DNA of 6,647 bases, from NCBI GenBank assembly GCA_031430645.1, contig JANPBY010000030.1, forward strand, positions 1 through 6,647, read 5' to 3'. The position numbers and the translations under genes are program-made. The stretch comes from JANPBY01 sp031430645 (GTDB taxonomy: Bacteria > Actinomycetota > Actinomycetes > DATJPE01). The notes under the pieces are model-generated. The model saw only the letters and a list, made by a program, of their open reading frames with translations. It ran no database searches and was not told the origin of the DNA. Below, one piece after another: positions 1 to 5,701 of the stretch (positions are counted from its first letter, which is position 1; each line of letters opens with the position of its first letter).

Positions 1-110
1 GGATGCGGTTCGTCAACGTACGCCGCGCGGCGGGTCTCGAACCGGTGCTGGAGCCGGCCACTAGTCTCGGCCCTGAGCAGGTGGACCCGCTGGTCGAGGA
101 GGATGTCTGA
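1..110 (+). CDS. rnhB: C-terminal end of probable ribonuclease HII (5' truncated)
   Basis: This is the last 35 codons of a gene whose start lies outside the window; the reading frame begins at base 3 and stops at TGA 108-110. The visible peptide runs from MRFVNVRRAAGLEP to a short acidic tail ending VEEDV. The stretch RFVNVRRAAGL resembles the basic helix near the RNase HII C-terminus (family pattern HRRSFxPVRRALGL). RNase HII cleaves RNA embedded in duplex DNA, including misincorporated ribonucleotides. The main support is context: in actinobacteria rnhB commonly lies directly upstream of DUF2469. No catalytic residue is visible, so the call rests on a short tail plus synteny. The main alternative is another gene of the same neighbourhood, such as signal peptidase lepB. 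The stop overlaps the next gene's start by four bases (CTGA), which suggests translational coupling. Confidence 0.6.
   Translation, partial: MRFVNVRRAAGLEPVLEPATSLGPEQVDPLVEEDV
97..102 (+). promoter_or_regulatory. Shine-Dalgarno AGGAGG that supports the CTG start at 107
   Basis: A perfect AGGAGG lies inside the end of the upstream gene, 4 nt before CTG 107-109 and 40 nt before the first in-frame ATG at 143. Its position fits initiation at or near 107, not at 143. An ATG at 103-105 is closer to the motif but is out of frame with the DUF2469 protein. Confidence 0.6.
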
Positions 111-415
111 GCGCCGAGGATCTCGAGAACTACGAGACCGAGATGGAGCTGAGCCTCTACAAGGAGTACCGGGACGTCGTCGGGCTCTTCGCCTACGTCG
201 TTGAGACCGACCGCCGGTTCTACCTCACCAATCATGTCGACCTGCAGGTGCGCAGTGCCGAGGGCGAGACCTATTTTGAAGTGACGATGAGCGATGCCTG
301 GGTGTGGGACATGTATCGCCCGGCGCGTTTCGTCAAGAACGTGAAGGTCGTGACCTTCAAGGACGTCAACGTCGAGGAGCTCGCCAAGCCCGACCTCGAG
401 GTGCCTGAAACCTGA
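107..415 (+). CDS. DUF2469 family protein, probable CTG start
   Basis: A small acidic cytosolic protein of unknown function, 102 residues from CTG 107, ending at TGA 413-415. The family (DUF2469) is restricted to and widespread in actinobacteria. Recognisable blocks are SAEDLENYETEMELSLY at the N-terminus, EYRDVVGLFAYVVETDRRFYL, then YFEVTMSDAWVWDMYRP and FVKNVKVVTFKDVNVEEL. The first in-frame ATG (143) would remove SAEDLENYETE, which as I recall is conserved at the start of homologues. Upstream of 143 the frame is open only back to a TGA at 74-76, and it contains no ATG, GTG or TTG. CTG 107 gives exactly the expected N-terminus, a good Shine-Dalgarno and a 4-nt overlap with the preceding stop. 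The gene is probably co-translated with rnhB. No catalytic motif is visible. Confidence 0.9.
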   Translation: MSAEDLENYETEMELSLYKEYRDVVGLFAYVVETDRRFYLTNHVDLQVRSAEGETYFEVTMSDAWVWDMYRPARFVKNVKVVTFKDVNVEELAKPDLEVPET

Positions 416-437
416 GTTCGGGACCTGGTCGTGGTGA

Positions 438-465
438 TCGTCCACAGGCGGCCCGCCGTCCACAG
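438..465 (+). promoter_or_regulatory. Pair of DnaA-box-like TCCACA sites, 18 bp apart
   Basis: In the 114-bp gap before yraN, two same-strand copies of GTCCACAG (440-447 and 458-465) are spaced exactly 18 bp start to start. The spacer contains a small GGCG/CGCC inverted repeat. Each copy resembles a high-GC DnaA box (TTGTCCACA) but lacks the leading TT. A similar pair with the same spacing lies upstream of the M23 gene at 6359-6384. A shared operator or a DnaA-binding pair is inference; the repeat and spacing are directly visible. The downstream copy ends 65 nt before the yraN start codon. Confidence 0.4.
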
Positions 466-471
466 TTTCGG

Positions 472-500
472 TTGACGCCGACGCTGAGGCCTTCCTGACC
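472..500 (+). promoter_or_regulatory. Weak candidate promoter for the yraN-comM-dprA run
   Basis: TTGACG (472-477) matches a -35 hexamer well. At 17-bp spacing the -10 position (495-500) reads CTGACC, a poor match. A promoter is expected in this gap because it is the only sizeable non-coding stretch before a six-gene block, but the sequence support is thin. Confidence 0.2.
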
Positions 501-516
501 CACCACGGTGGAACGC

Positions 517-522
517 AGGAGG
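517..522 (+). promoter_or_regulatory. Ribosome binding site of yraN
   Basis: A perfect AGGAGG, 7 nt before GTG 530. It settles the yraN start, since no better initiator is placed near it. Confidence 0.75.
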
Positions 523-529
523 TGGTCGC

Positions 530-886
530 GTGCGGGCCAAAGACGGTTTAGGTCACTACGGCGAGGACGTTGCGGCTCGCCACCTGGTCGAGGCGGGGCT
601 GGTACTGCTCGCCCGCAACTGGCGCTGCGCTGAGGGTGAGATTGACATCGTGGCCCGCGAGGGCGACGTGCTGGTCGTGTGCGAGGTGAAGACGCGACGC
701 GACACCTCGCACGGAACACCCGTCGAAGCGATCACGACCCGCAAGGCCGAACGCCTGCGCGTCCTGGCCCTGCGGTGGATGGCCGCGCATTCCGCCGACC
801 CGAGAGCGGTGCGCTTCGACGTTGTCGGCGTCCTTGCTGATGGTCATGGCGCCGCCTTGGTGGATCACCGTCGGGGCGTGCTCTGA
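530..886 (+). CDS. yraN: YraN / UPF0102 family endonuclease-like protein
   Basis: A 118-residue protein with a GTG start 7 nt after AGGAGG; UPF0102 members are usually about 115-130 residues. The family has a Holliday-junction-resolvase/restriction-endonuclease-like fold. The expected signature is complete: G11-E12-D13 followed by AARHL, the core EGEIDIV with E37 and D39, then VCEVKTR with E52 and K54, matching a D/E...ExK nuclease site, and RFDVV at 95-99 near the end. Biochemical function in actinobacteria is not established; DNA processing is inferred from the fold and from its neighbours comM and dprA. Its stop at 884-886 is one base from the comM start, so the two are very probably translationally coupled. 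It begins the dense gene run after a 114-bp gap. Confidence 0.93.
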   Translation: MRAKDGLGHYGEDVAARHLVEAGLVLLARNWRCAEGEIDIVAREGDVLVVCEVKTRRDTSHGTPVEAITTRKAERLRVLALRWMAAHSADPRAVRFDVVGVLADGHGAALVDHRRGVL

Positions 887-887
887 C

Positions 888-2411
888 GTGGCGCTCGCCC
901 GGACCCGCTCGGTCGCCCTCGTCGGGGTGCGTGGGCAGGTCGTCGACGTCGAGGTAGACCTCGGGCGAGGTTTACCCGCCGTGGTCATCGTGGGCCTTCC
1001 GGACGCAGCCCTCAACGAGGCGCGAGACCGGGTCCGCGCAGCTCTGGCGAACAGCGGGGCGACCTTTCCCGACACCCGGGTCACGATCAACCTCTCGCCG
1101 GCATCGCTTCACAAGCACGGCACCGCCTTCGATCTCGCTCTGGCTGTGGCGCTCCTGGCAGCGATGGAGGTCGTCCCCAACCGCCTGACCGCTCCTCTGG
1201 TCTGTCTCGGTGAGCTAGGCCTGGACGGCAGCATCCGGGCCGTACGCGGGATCCTGCCGAGTGTCTTGGCGGCGCGCGCTGCCGGGTGTGAGCAGGTGCT
1301 CGTGCCGGCGGCCAACGCGGGGGAAGCCTGCCTCGTCCCCCGGATGGACGTTCGTCCGGTAGCCCACTTGCTCGAGGTCATTGGTGCGTTGCGCGGTGAG
1401 AGGGAGTGGCCGGATGTGGTGCCGTTCGACCTCGGACCGCAGGAGGACGGGCTGCTCGAGCTGAGCGACATCGCGGGCCAACCGGAGGGCCGGCATGCCC
1501 TAGAGGTGGCCGCTGCTGGAGCACACCACCTGCTCCTCCAAGGTCCGCCGGGTGCCGGCAAGACGCTCCTTGCTGAACGACTGCCCTCCATTCTTCCTCC
1601 GCTCATCGAGCAGCATGCGCTCGAGGTGACAGCGGTTCACTCGGTGGCCGGTCTCCTGCCACCAGGGCGCGCGCTTGTCTCTCGGGCTCCGTTCCAAGCC
1701 CCGCACCACTCGGCCTCACCAGCGGCGCTGGTCGGGGGAGGAGCAGGGATTGCTCGCCCCGGTGCCGTTTCCCTTGCGCACCGCGGCGTCCTCTTCCTGG
1801 ACGAGGCACCCGAGTTCGGCTCCGACGCCCTCGAAGCGCTCCGCCAGCCGTTGGAGTCGGGCCAGATCGTGCTCGCCCGGTCCCACACCTCGGTGACCTA
1901 TCCCGCGCGATTCCAGCTGGTCCTCGCGGCCAACCCGTGCCCGTGTGGTCGGGTCCTCGACAGATCCGGCTCCTGCCGGTGCACTCCGATGCAGGTACGC
2001 CGCTACGCGGGCCGGTTGTCCGGACCGCTGATGGACCGGATCGACCTGCAGGTCGCGGTCACCGATGTCCCGCAGGCAACCCTGCTCGATGGATCGCTGG
2101 GCGAAGCCTCGGCGGTCGTAGCCGATCGGGTGCTTGCGGCTCGCGACCGAGCAGCAGCCAGGTTGGCCGAGACACCGTGGACGGTCAATTCTGAAGTTCC
2201 AGGGCCCTACTTGCGCCACCGGCTACCCCTTGAGGGGGCCGCGTTACGGCGGTTGCGGGCGGGCGGCTCCTCGGTCACGGCTCGGGGTATCGACCGGATC
2301 ATTCGAGTCTCCTGGACTCTGGCCGACCTCGGCGGTCGATCCGCACCGAGCGAGGACGACGTCGGGACTGCTCTGGGGTTTCGCATGGGTCAGCTGCGAG
2401 GAGCGGCGTGA
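888..2411 (+). CDS. comM: ComM / YifB family AAA+ ATPase (Mg-chelatase-like)
   Basis: A 507-residue cytosolic AAA+ ATPase, close to the usual ~505. ComM homologues form hexameric helicases that promote branch migration during integration of transformed DNA; the role in actinobacteria is less certain. Visible in order: an N-terminal S5-like domain (starting MALARTRSVALVGV, with VGLPDAALNEARDRVRAA), Walker A GPPGAGKT at 219-226, Walker B VLFLDE at 301-306, the paired-cysteine motif NPCPCG...CRC (C351, C353, C363, C365) typical of the family, and SGPLMDRIDL near 378-387 with a candidate arginine finger. A C-terminal Mg-chelatase-type helical domain follows. I chose GTG 888 because it gives the family N-terminus; an open frame to 822 exists but overlaps yraN. 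No strong Shine-Dalgarno precedes it, consistent with coupling to yraN one base upstream. Its stop overlaps the dprA start (GTGA). Confidence 0.95.
   Translation: MALARTRSVALVGVRGQVVDVEVDLGRGLPAVVIVGLPDAALNEARDRVRAALANSGATFPDTRVTINLSPASLHKHGTAFDLALAVALLAAMEVVPNRLTAPLVCLGELGLDGSIRAVRGILPSVLAARAAGCEQVLVPAANAGEACLVPRMDVRPVAHLLEVIGALRGEREWPDVVPFDLGPQEDGLLELSDIAGQPEGRHALEVAAAGAHHLLLQGPPGAGKTLLAERLPSILPPLIEQHALEVTAVHSVAGLLPPGRALVSRAPFQAPHHSASPAALVGGGAGIARPGAVSLAHRGVLFLDEAPEFGSDALEALRQPLESGQIVLARSHTSVTYPARFQLVLAANPCPCGRVLDRSGSCRCTPMQVRRYAGRLSGPLMDRIDLQVAVTDVPQATLLDGSLGEASAVVADRVLAARDRAAARLAETPWTVNSEVPGPYLRHRLPLEGAALRRLRAGGSSVTARGIDRIIRVSWTLADLGGRSAPSEDDVGTALGFRMGQLRGAA
2398..2403 (+). promoter_or_regulatory. 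Shine-Dalgarno for dprA inside comM
   Basis: GAGGAG lies 4 nt before GTG 2408, within the last codons of comM. It favours GTG 2408 over the in-frame ATG at 2423 and fits reinitiation at the overlapping GTGA. Confidence 0.5.
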
Positions 2412-3547
2412 AGGGGCCGCCGATGGACCTTCGGCAGGCTCGCCAAGCACTCCTGAACTGCGCCGAGCCCGGTGACTCGCGGCTGGCTGCGCTGGTCCAG
2501 ACCCACGGACCTCTTGAGGCCGTCGGCCGGCTGTGGGCGGCTTGCGGCTCAGCCTCAGACAGCAAGTACTCCTTACGACTGCGCGCCGCCGACCTTGATC
2601 GAGAAGCTGACCGGGCTGCTGCGGTTGGCGCTCGGCTGGTGTGCCCCGAGGATGGCGAGTGGCCGGGTGCTTTGCTCGGGGGGCTTGGTGACGTGGCCGG
2701 GTCAGTGGTTCCGCACGCGCTGTGGGTGCGCGGTCACCTCGACCTGGGCCAGGCCGTCAACCGAGCCGTCGCAGTCGTCGGATCGCGTGCTTCCACGGCC
2801 TATGGGGAGCACACCGCGACTGAGTTGGCGTCAGGACTCAGTGACCTCGGTTGGACGGTCGTTTCCGGAGCTGCCTACGGCATCGACGGGGCAGCTCACC
2901 GAGCAGCCCTTGCGGTCGGAGGGACCACGATCGCGGTCCTGGCCGGTGGAGTGGACGACGCCTATCCGAAGGGGCACGAGGCGCTCCTCGCCCGGATCAT
3001 CGACAACGGTCTGGTGGTCAGCGAGCTGCCGCTCCTTCAACACCCCACCCGTTCCCGCTTCCTCGAACGTAACCGGATTATTGCCGCGCTCGGTCGCGGC
3101 ACTGTGGCGGTCGAAATGGCCCGGCGCAGCGGGGCCGCGAACACCCTCGGATTCGCCGTGCGCCTGTTGCGCCCCGTCATGGCTGTCCCCGGGCCTGTGG
3201 GCAGCGCGATGAGCGCCGGCTGTCACGATTGGATTCGAGACCGTCAGGCCGAGCTGGTGTGCGACGCCGGTGATGTGGCACGGCTGCTCTCACCGGTCGG
3301 TGAGGTCGACGAACCGATGCGGCGCGGGGCAGAACGGCCCACCGATCGGCTCAGCTCTGCGGCGCTCCAGGTCTTCGAGGTCCTGCCTCCCGTGGGGCTG
3401 TTCCCGCTGGCTCAGCTCGAGGCCGCCACAGCACTTCCGCTGGCGGTTCTGGGGGACACGCTGCGCGAGCTCCTCGCTGCCGGCCTGGTCGAAGTCGTCG
3501 ACCATTCGGTGTTGCGATCCCGGGCGACCCGCCGAGCGGGTCCTTGA
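2408..3547 (+). CDS. dprA: DNA-processing protein DprA (DNA protecting protein)
   Basis: A 379-residue DprA/Smf protein. In transformable bacteria DprA binds incoming single-stranded DNA and loads RecA. The N-terminal ~110 residues form a divergent helical region. The Rossmann-like core follows: AVVGSR (GSR at 125-127), SGAAYGIDGAAH (153-164; many homologues have SGLARGIDxxAH), AVLAGGVDDAYPKGH, then FLERNRIIAAL (218-228, the FxxRNRIIA ssDNA-binding signature) and SGAANT. Roughly residues 310-375 look like the winged-helix C-terminal domain (LPLAVLGDTLRELLAAGLVE). GTG 2408 overlaps the comM TGA by 4 nt and has a Shine-Dalgarno 4 nt upstream; ATG 2423 (residue 6) is an alternative. All core motifs are intact. 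The gene follows comM as in most actinobacteria and ends 31 nt before the recombinase start. Confidence 0.95.
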   Translation: MKGPPMDLRQARQALLNCAEPGDSRLAALVQTHGPLEAVGRLWAACGSASDSKYSLRLRAADLDREADRAAAVGARLVCPEDGEWPGALLGGLGDVAGSVVPHALWVRGHLDLGQAVNRAVAVVGSRASTAYGEHTATELASGLSDLGWTVVSGAAYGIDGAAHRAALAVGGTTIAVLAGGVDDAYPKGHEALLARIIDNGLVVSELPLLQHPTRSRFLERNRIIAALGRGTVAVEMARRSGAANTLGFAVRLLRPVMAVPGPVGSAMSAGCHDWIRDRQAELVCDAGDVARLLSPVGEVDEPMRRGAERPTDRLSSAALQVFEVLPPVGLFPLAQLEAATALPLAVLGDTLRELLAAGLVEVVDHSVLRSRATRRAGP

Positions 3548-3578
3548 CCCCAGGACCGAGGCTGTTGACGCTGCAGGG

Positions 3579-4499
3579 GTGGACCCACTCCCCGCGACAC
3601 TCGACCAGGCTTTGGTCGAATTCGTCCGCTACCTCGTGGTGGAGCGCGACCGGGCGCCGCACACCGTACGGGCCTATCGCGCAGACATCAGCGCCCTCCT
3701 CGCCCACGCGGCGACCGGCGGGGTTGTCGACCTTGGGGGCCTGGACATCGTGGTCCTTCGGGGATGGCTCGGTGCGGGGGCGTCGGCCGGTGCGGCCCGA
3801 TCCACGGTGGCCAGGCGGGCAGCCGCGGCCCGGACCTTCACGGCGTGGGCCACCCGAACCGGGCGGATGGCCCATGATCCCGGGCTTCTCCTAGGCGTCC
3901 CTCGGGCGCGAGCGAGCCTCCCCGGGGTGCTTCGCCAAGATCAGGCCGTCGGTCTGATGAACGTGGCCGTGCTCGCCGCCGACGACGGCTCGCCCGGCGG
4001 ACTGCGCGACCTCGCGGTCCTCGAGGTGCTGTACGCCTCCGGCGTGCGGGTCGGTGAGCTGGTCGCCCTCGATGTGGGCGACCTCGACCATGGCCGCCGG
4101 ACCCTGCGGGTTCTGGGCAAGGGCCGCAAGGAGCGGACCGTGCCTCTGGGTGTGCCAGCCATCAGGGCGTTGGACGACTGGTTGGATCGGGGTCGGCCGG
4201 CCTTGGTCACCTCCGGGAGCGGGGCTGCGATGTTTCTTGGGGTGCGTGGCGGCCGCCTGGACCAGCGGGCCGTGCGCACCCTCGTTCACGACCGGCTCGC
4301 CCACGTGGCGGGGGCTCCAGACCTTGGACCGCACGGTCTGAGACACTCCGCTGCGACGCATCTGCTCGAAGGCGGCGCCGACCTCAGGTCGGTCCAGGAG
4401 CTGTTGGGTCACGCTACGCTCGCTACTACTCAGATCTATACCCACGTCTCGGTCGAGAGGCTGAAGTCCACGTATGAGCAAGCGCACCCCCGTGCCTAA
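3579..4499 (+). CDS. xerC: XerC/XerD-type tyrosine recombinase
   Basis: A 306-residue tyrosine recombinase of typical Xer length. Xer recombinases resolve chromosome dimers at dif with a partner. The N-terminal SAM-like core-binding domain reads VEFVRYLVVERDRAPHTVRAYRAD. The catalytic set is complete: R157 in SGVRVGEL, K181 in GKGRKER, H252 and R255 in HGLRHSAATHLL, H278 in LLGHATLATTQIY and nucleophile Y287 in IYTHV. GTG 3579 is the only ATG/GTG/TTG start between the dprA stop and the conserved domain in this frame, and it puts the domain near residue 8. The frame is open further upstream inside dprA, but that extension is a dprA shadow. No Shine-Dalgarno is well spaced, so the start is less certain than the family. 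Its last 26 bases overlap the sigma-factor gene. Position beside dprA matches actinobacterial xerC; XerD usually lies elsewhere. I see no dif-like site here. Confidence 0.9.
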   Translation: MDPLPATLDQALVEFVRYLVVERDRAPHTVRAYRADISALLAHAATGGVVDLGGLDIVVLRGWLGAGASAGAARSTVARRAAAARTFTAWATRTGRMAHDPGLLLGVPRARASLPGVLRQDQAVGLMNVAVLAADDGSPGGLRDLAVLEVLYASGVRVGELVALDVGDLDHGRRTLRVLGKGRKERTVPLGVPAIRALDDWLDRGRPALVTSGSGAAMFLGVRGGRLDQRAVRTLVHDRLAHVAGAPDLGPHGLRHSAATHLLEGGADLRSVQELLGHATLATTQIYTHVSVERLKSTYEQAHPRA

Positions 4500-5394
4500 G
4501 GCCCCCGCCGCGGCGGATGAGCCGACGGCTGACGGTGCCGCGAAGGCCGAGGTCGAGGCGGAGCCTCAGGTCGACGCGGAGCCCCAGGCGCTGCTCCCGG
4601 ACATCGCGGACGTTCCGTCCAAGGAGGACGCCGAAGCGGCCTTGCGTCAGTTGTGGGTCGACTACAAGGAGACTGCCCGTGAGCAGCTGCGCGAGCGGCT
4701 GATCCTGCACTACGCGCCGCTCGTGAAGTACGTCGCCGGCCGCGTGGGCGTCGGACTGCCACCCAACATCGAGCAGGCCGACCTGGTTTCCTACGGCATC
4801 TTTGGCCTGATGGACGCCATCGAGAAGTACGACCTCGAGCGCGGCAACAAGTTCGAGACCTACGCGATCAGCCGGATCCGCGGCGCCATCATCGACGAGC
4901 TGCGCAGCATCGACTGGATCCCACGTTCGATCCGGAGCAAGGCCCGGGAGGTCGAGAGGGCCTATGCCCGGCTCGAGGCGGAGTTGCACCGTACGCCGAC
5001 CGAACCCGAGATCGCCGAGGAGATGGGCATCGGCCTGTCGGACCTGCACGCGATCTTCAGCCAGGTCTCCTTCGTCAACGTCGTCGCACTCGACGAGCTC
5101 CTCAGCGTCGGCGGGGAGAAGGGCGACAAGCTGAGCCTGGTGGACACCCTCGAGGACCACAAAGCCGAGGACCCGGTTGCAGCCTTCGAGTCCGAAGAGA
5201 CGAAGTACCTCCTCGCAGGGGCGATCAATACCCTGCCCGAGCGCGAGAAGATCGTGGTCACGCTCTACTACTACGAGGGGCTGACCCTCGCTGAGATCGG
5301 CCAGGTGCTTGGCGTGACCGAGAGCCGGATCTGCCAGATGCACACCAAGGCCGTGCTTCAGCTGCGCGGCAAGCTCGCCGAACAGCACGACTGA
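4474..5394 (+). CDS. whiG: WhiG/FliA family RNA polymerase sigma factor
   Basis: A 306-residue group 3 sigma-70 factor. In Streptomyces WhiG starts spore formation and is held by the anti-sigma factor RsiG with c-di-GMP; FliA homologues direct flagellar genes. Residues 1-55 are an Ala/Glu/Pro-rich extension. Region 2 is strongly conserved (about 73-150: LILHYAPLVKYVAGRVGVGLP, EQADLVSYGIFGLMDAIEKYD, KFETYAISRIRGAIIDELR, DWIPRSIR). Region 3 follows (about 155-235, VNVVALDELLSVGGE). Region 4 is near 250-303: INTLPEREKIVVTLYYYEGL and the helix-turn-helix TLAEIGQVLGVTESRICQMH. ATG 4474 lies inside xerC with only weak Shine-Dalgarno-like purines upstream, so coupling is plausible. Whether it controls sporulation or motility cannot be told from this window; no RsiG-like gene or clear WhiG-type promoter is visible. 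Confidence 0.93.
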   Translation: MSKRTPVPKAPAAADEPTADGAAKAEVEAEPQVDAEPQALLPDIADVPSKEDAEAALRQLWVDYKETAREQLRERLILHYAPLVKYVAGRVGVGLPPNIEQADLVSYGIFGLMDAIEKYDLERGNKFETYAISRIRGAIIDELRSIDWIPRSIRSKAREVERAYARLEAELHRTPTEPEIAEEMGIGLSDLHAIFSQVSFVNVVALDELLSVGGEKGDKLSLVDTLEDHKAEDPVAAFESEETKYLLAGAINTLPEREKIVVTLYYYEGLTLAEIGQVLGVTESRICQMHTKAVLQLRGKLAEQHD

Positions 5395-5409
5395 CCAGTC
5401 GGACGCCGC

Positions 5410-5697
5410 TTGATCACCGAGCTGGCCCGGCTTCACGTCCGGCCTGGCCTCGAGAACGCCTTCGAAGAGGCTTTCGTCCGCGCCCGTCCGCTGATCGCGG
5501 CCACACCCGGCTTTCTGTCACTTCGCCTGCTGCGGTGCCTCGAGGAGCAGGCGGTCTTCTTGCTGTTGGTTGAGTGGGAACGGCTCGAAGACCATCAGGT
5601 CGGGTTCAGGGAGTCCGACCGGTATCCCGAGTGGTCAGCCTTGCTGCACCCGTTCTATGACCCATTCCCGACGGTCGAGCACTACTGCGAGGTGTGA
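5410..5697 (+). CDS. Antibiotic biosynthesis monooxygenase (ABM) domain protein
   Basis: A 95-residue single-domain protein of the ABM superfamily, which has a dimeric ferredoxin-like alpha/beta fold. Some relatives are cofactor-free quinol monooxygenases or heme-degrading enzymes; many have no assigned substrate. Features are ITELARLHVRPGLENAFEEAF (first strand and helix), ATPGFLSLRLLRC, FLLLVEWERLEDHQVGFRES and the C-terminal ALLHPFYDPFPTVEHY. That last pattern is familiar from a subgroup of small ABM proteins, but no catalytic residue can be named from it. TTG 5410 is the only ATG/GTG/TTG start between the in-frame sigma-factor stop and the fold. It has no good Shine-Dalgarno and lies 15 nt after that stop, so it is probably read through from whiG. 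It is cytosolic with no signal peptide. It converges with the M23 gene, stop to stop, across 4 nt with no terminator visible. Confidence 0.88.
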   Translation: MITELARLHVRPGLENAFEEAFVRARPLIAATPGFLSLRLLRCLEEQAVFLLLVEWERLEDHQVGFRESDRYPEWSALLHPFYDPFPTVEHYCEV

Positions 5698-5701
5698 GCG
5701 A

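Noticed and set aside
438..465. A replication origin based on DnaA-like boxes
   Set aside because: Only two imperfect boxes, no AT-rich unwinding element and no dnaA/dnaN/gyrB neighbours; a chromosomal origin is not supported.
822..887. Longer comM start at 822
   Set aside because: The extra residues lie inside the yraN coding sequence and do not resemble ComM; the family N-terminus begins at GTG 888.
3270..3578. Longer recombinase start at 3270
   Set aside because: The extension is a shadow frame of dprA, rich in Arg, Ser and Trp, and would make the protein about 100 residues longer than Xer proteins.
4341..4343. Rare AGA codon at the predicted catalytic Arg255 of the recombinase
   Set aside because: A single rare codon in a high-GC gene is not evidence of regulation or transfer.
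3579..4499. The tyrosine recombinase as the integrase of a mobile element
   Set aside because: It sits in conserved order between dprA and whiG, matches chromosomal Xer length and motifs, and has no tRNA, att-like repeats, excisionase or cargo nearby.
4426..5436. A 336-codon open frame on the - strand opposite whiG
   Set aside because: It is the complement of a clearly conserved sigma-factor gene; its Leu/Val/Asp-rich sequence shows no domain and comes from GC-rich codon structure on the other strand.
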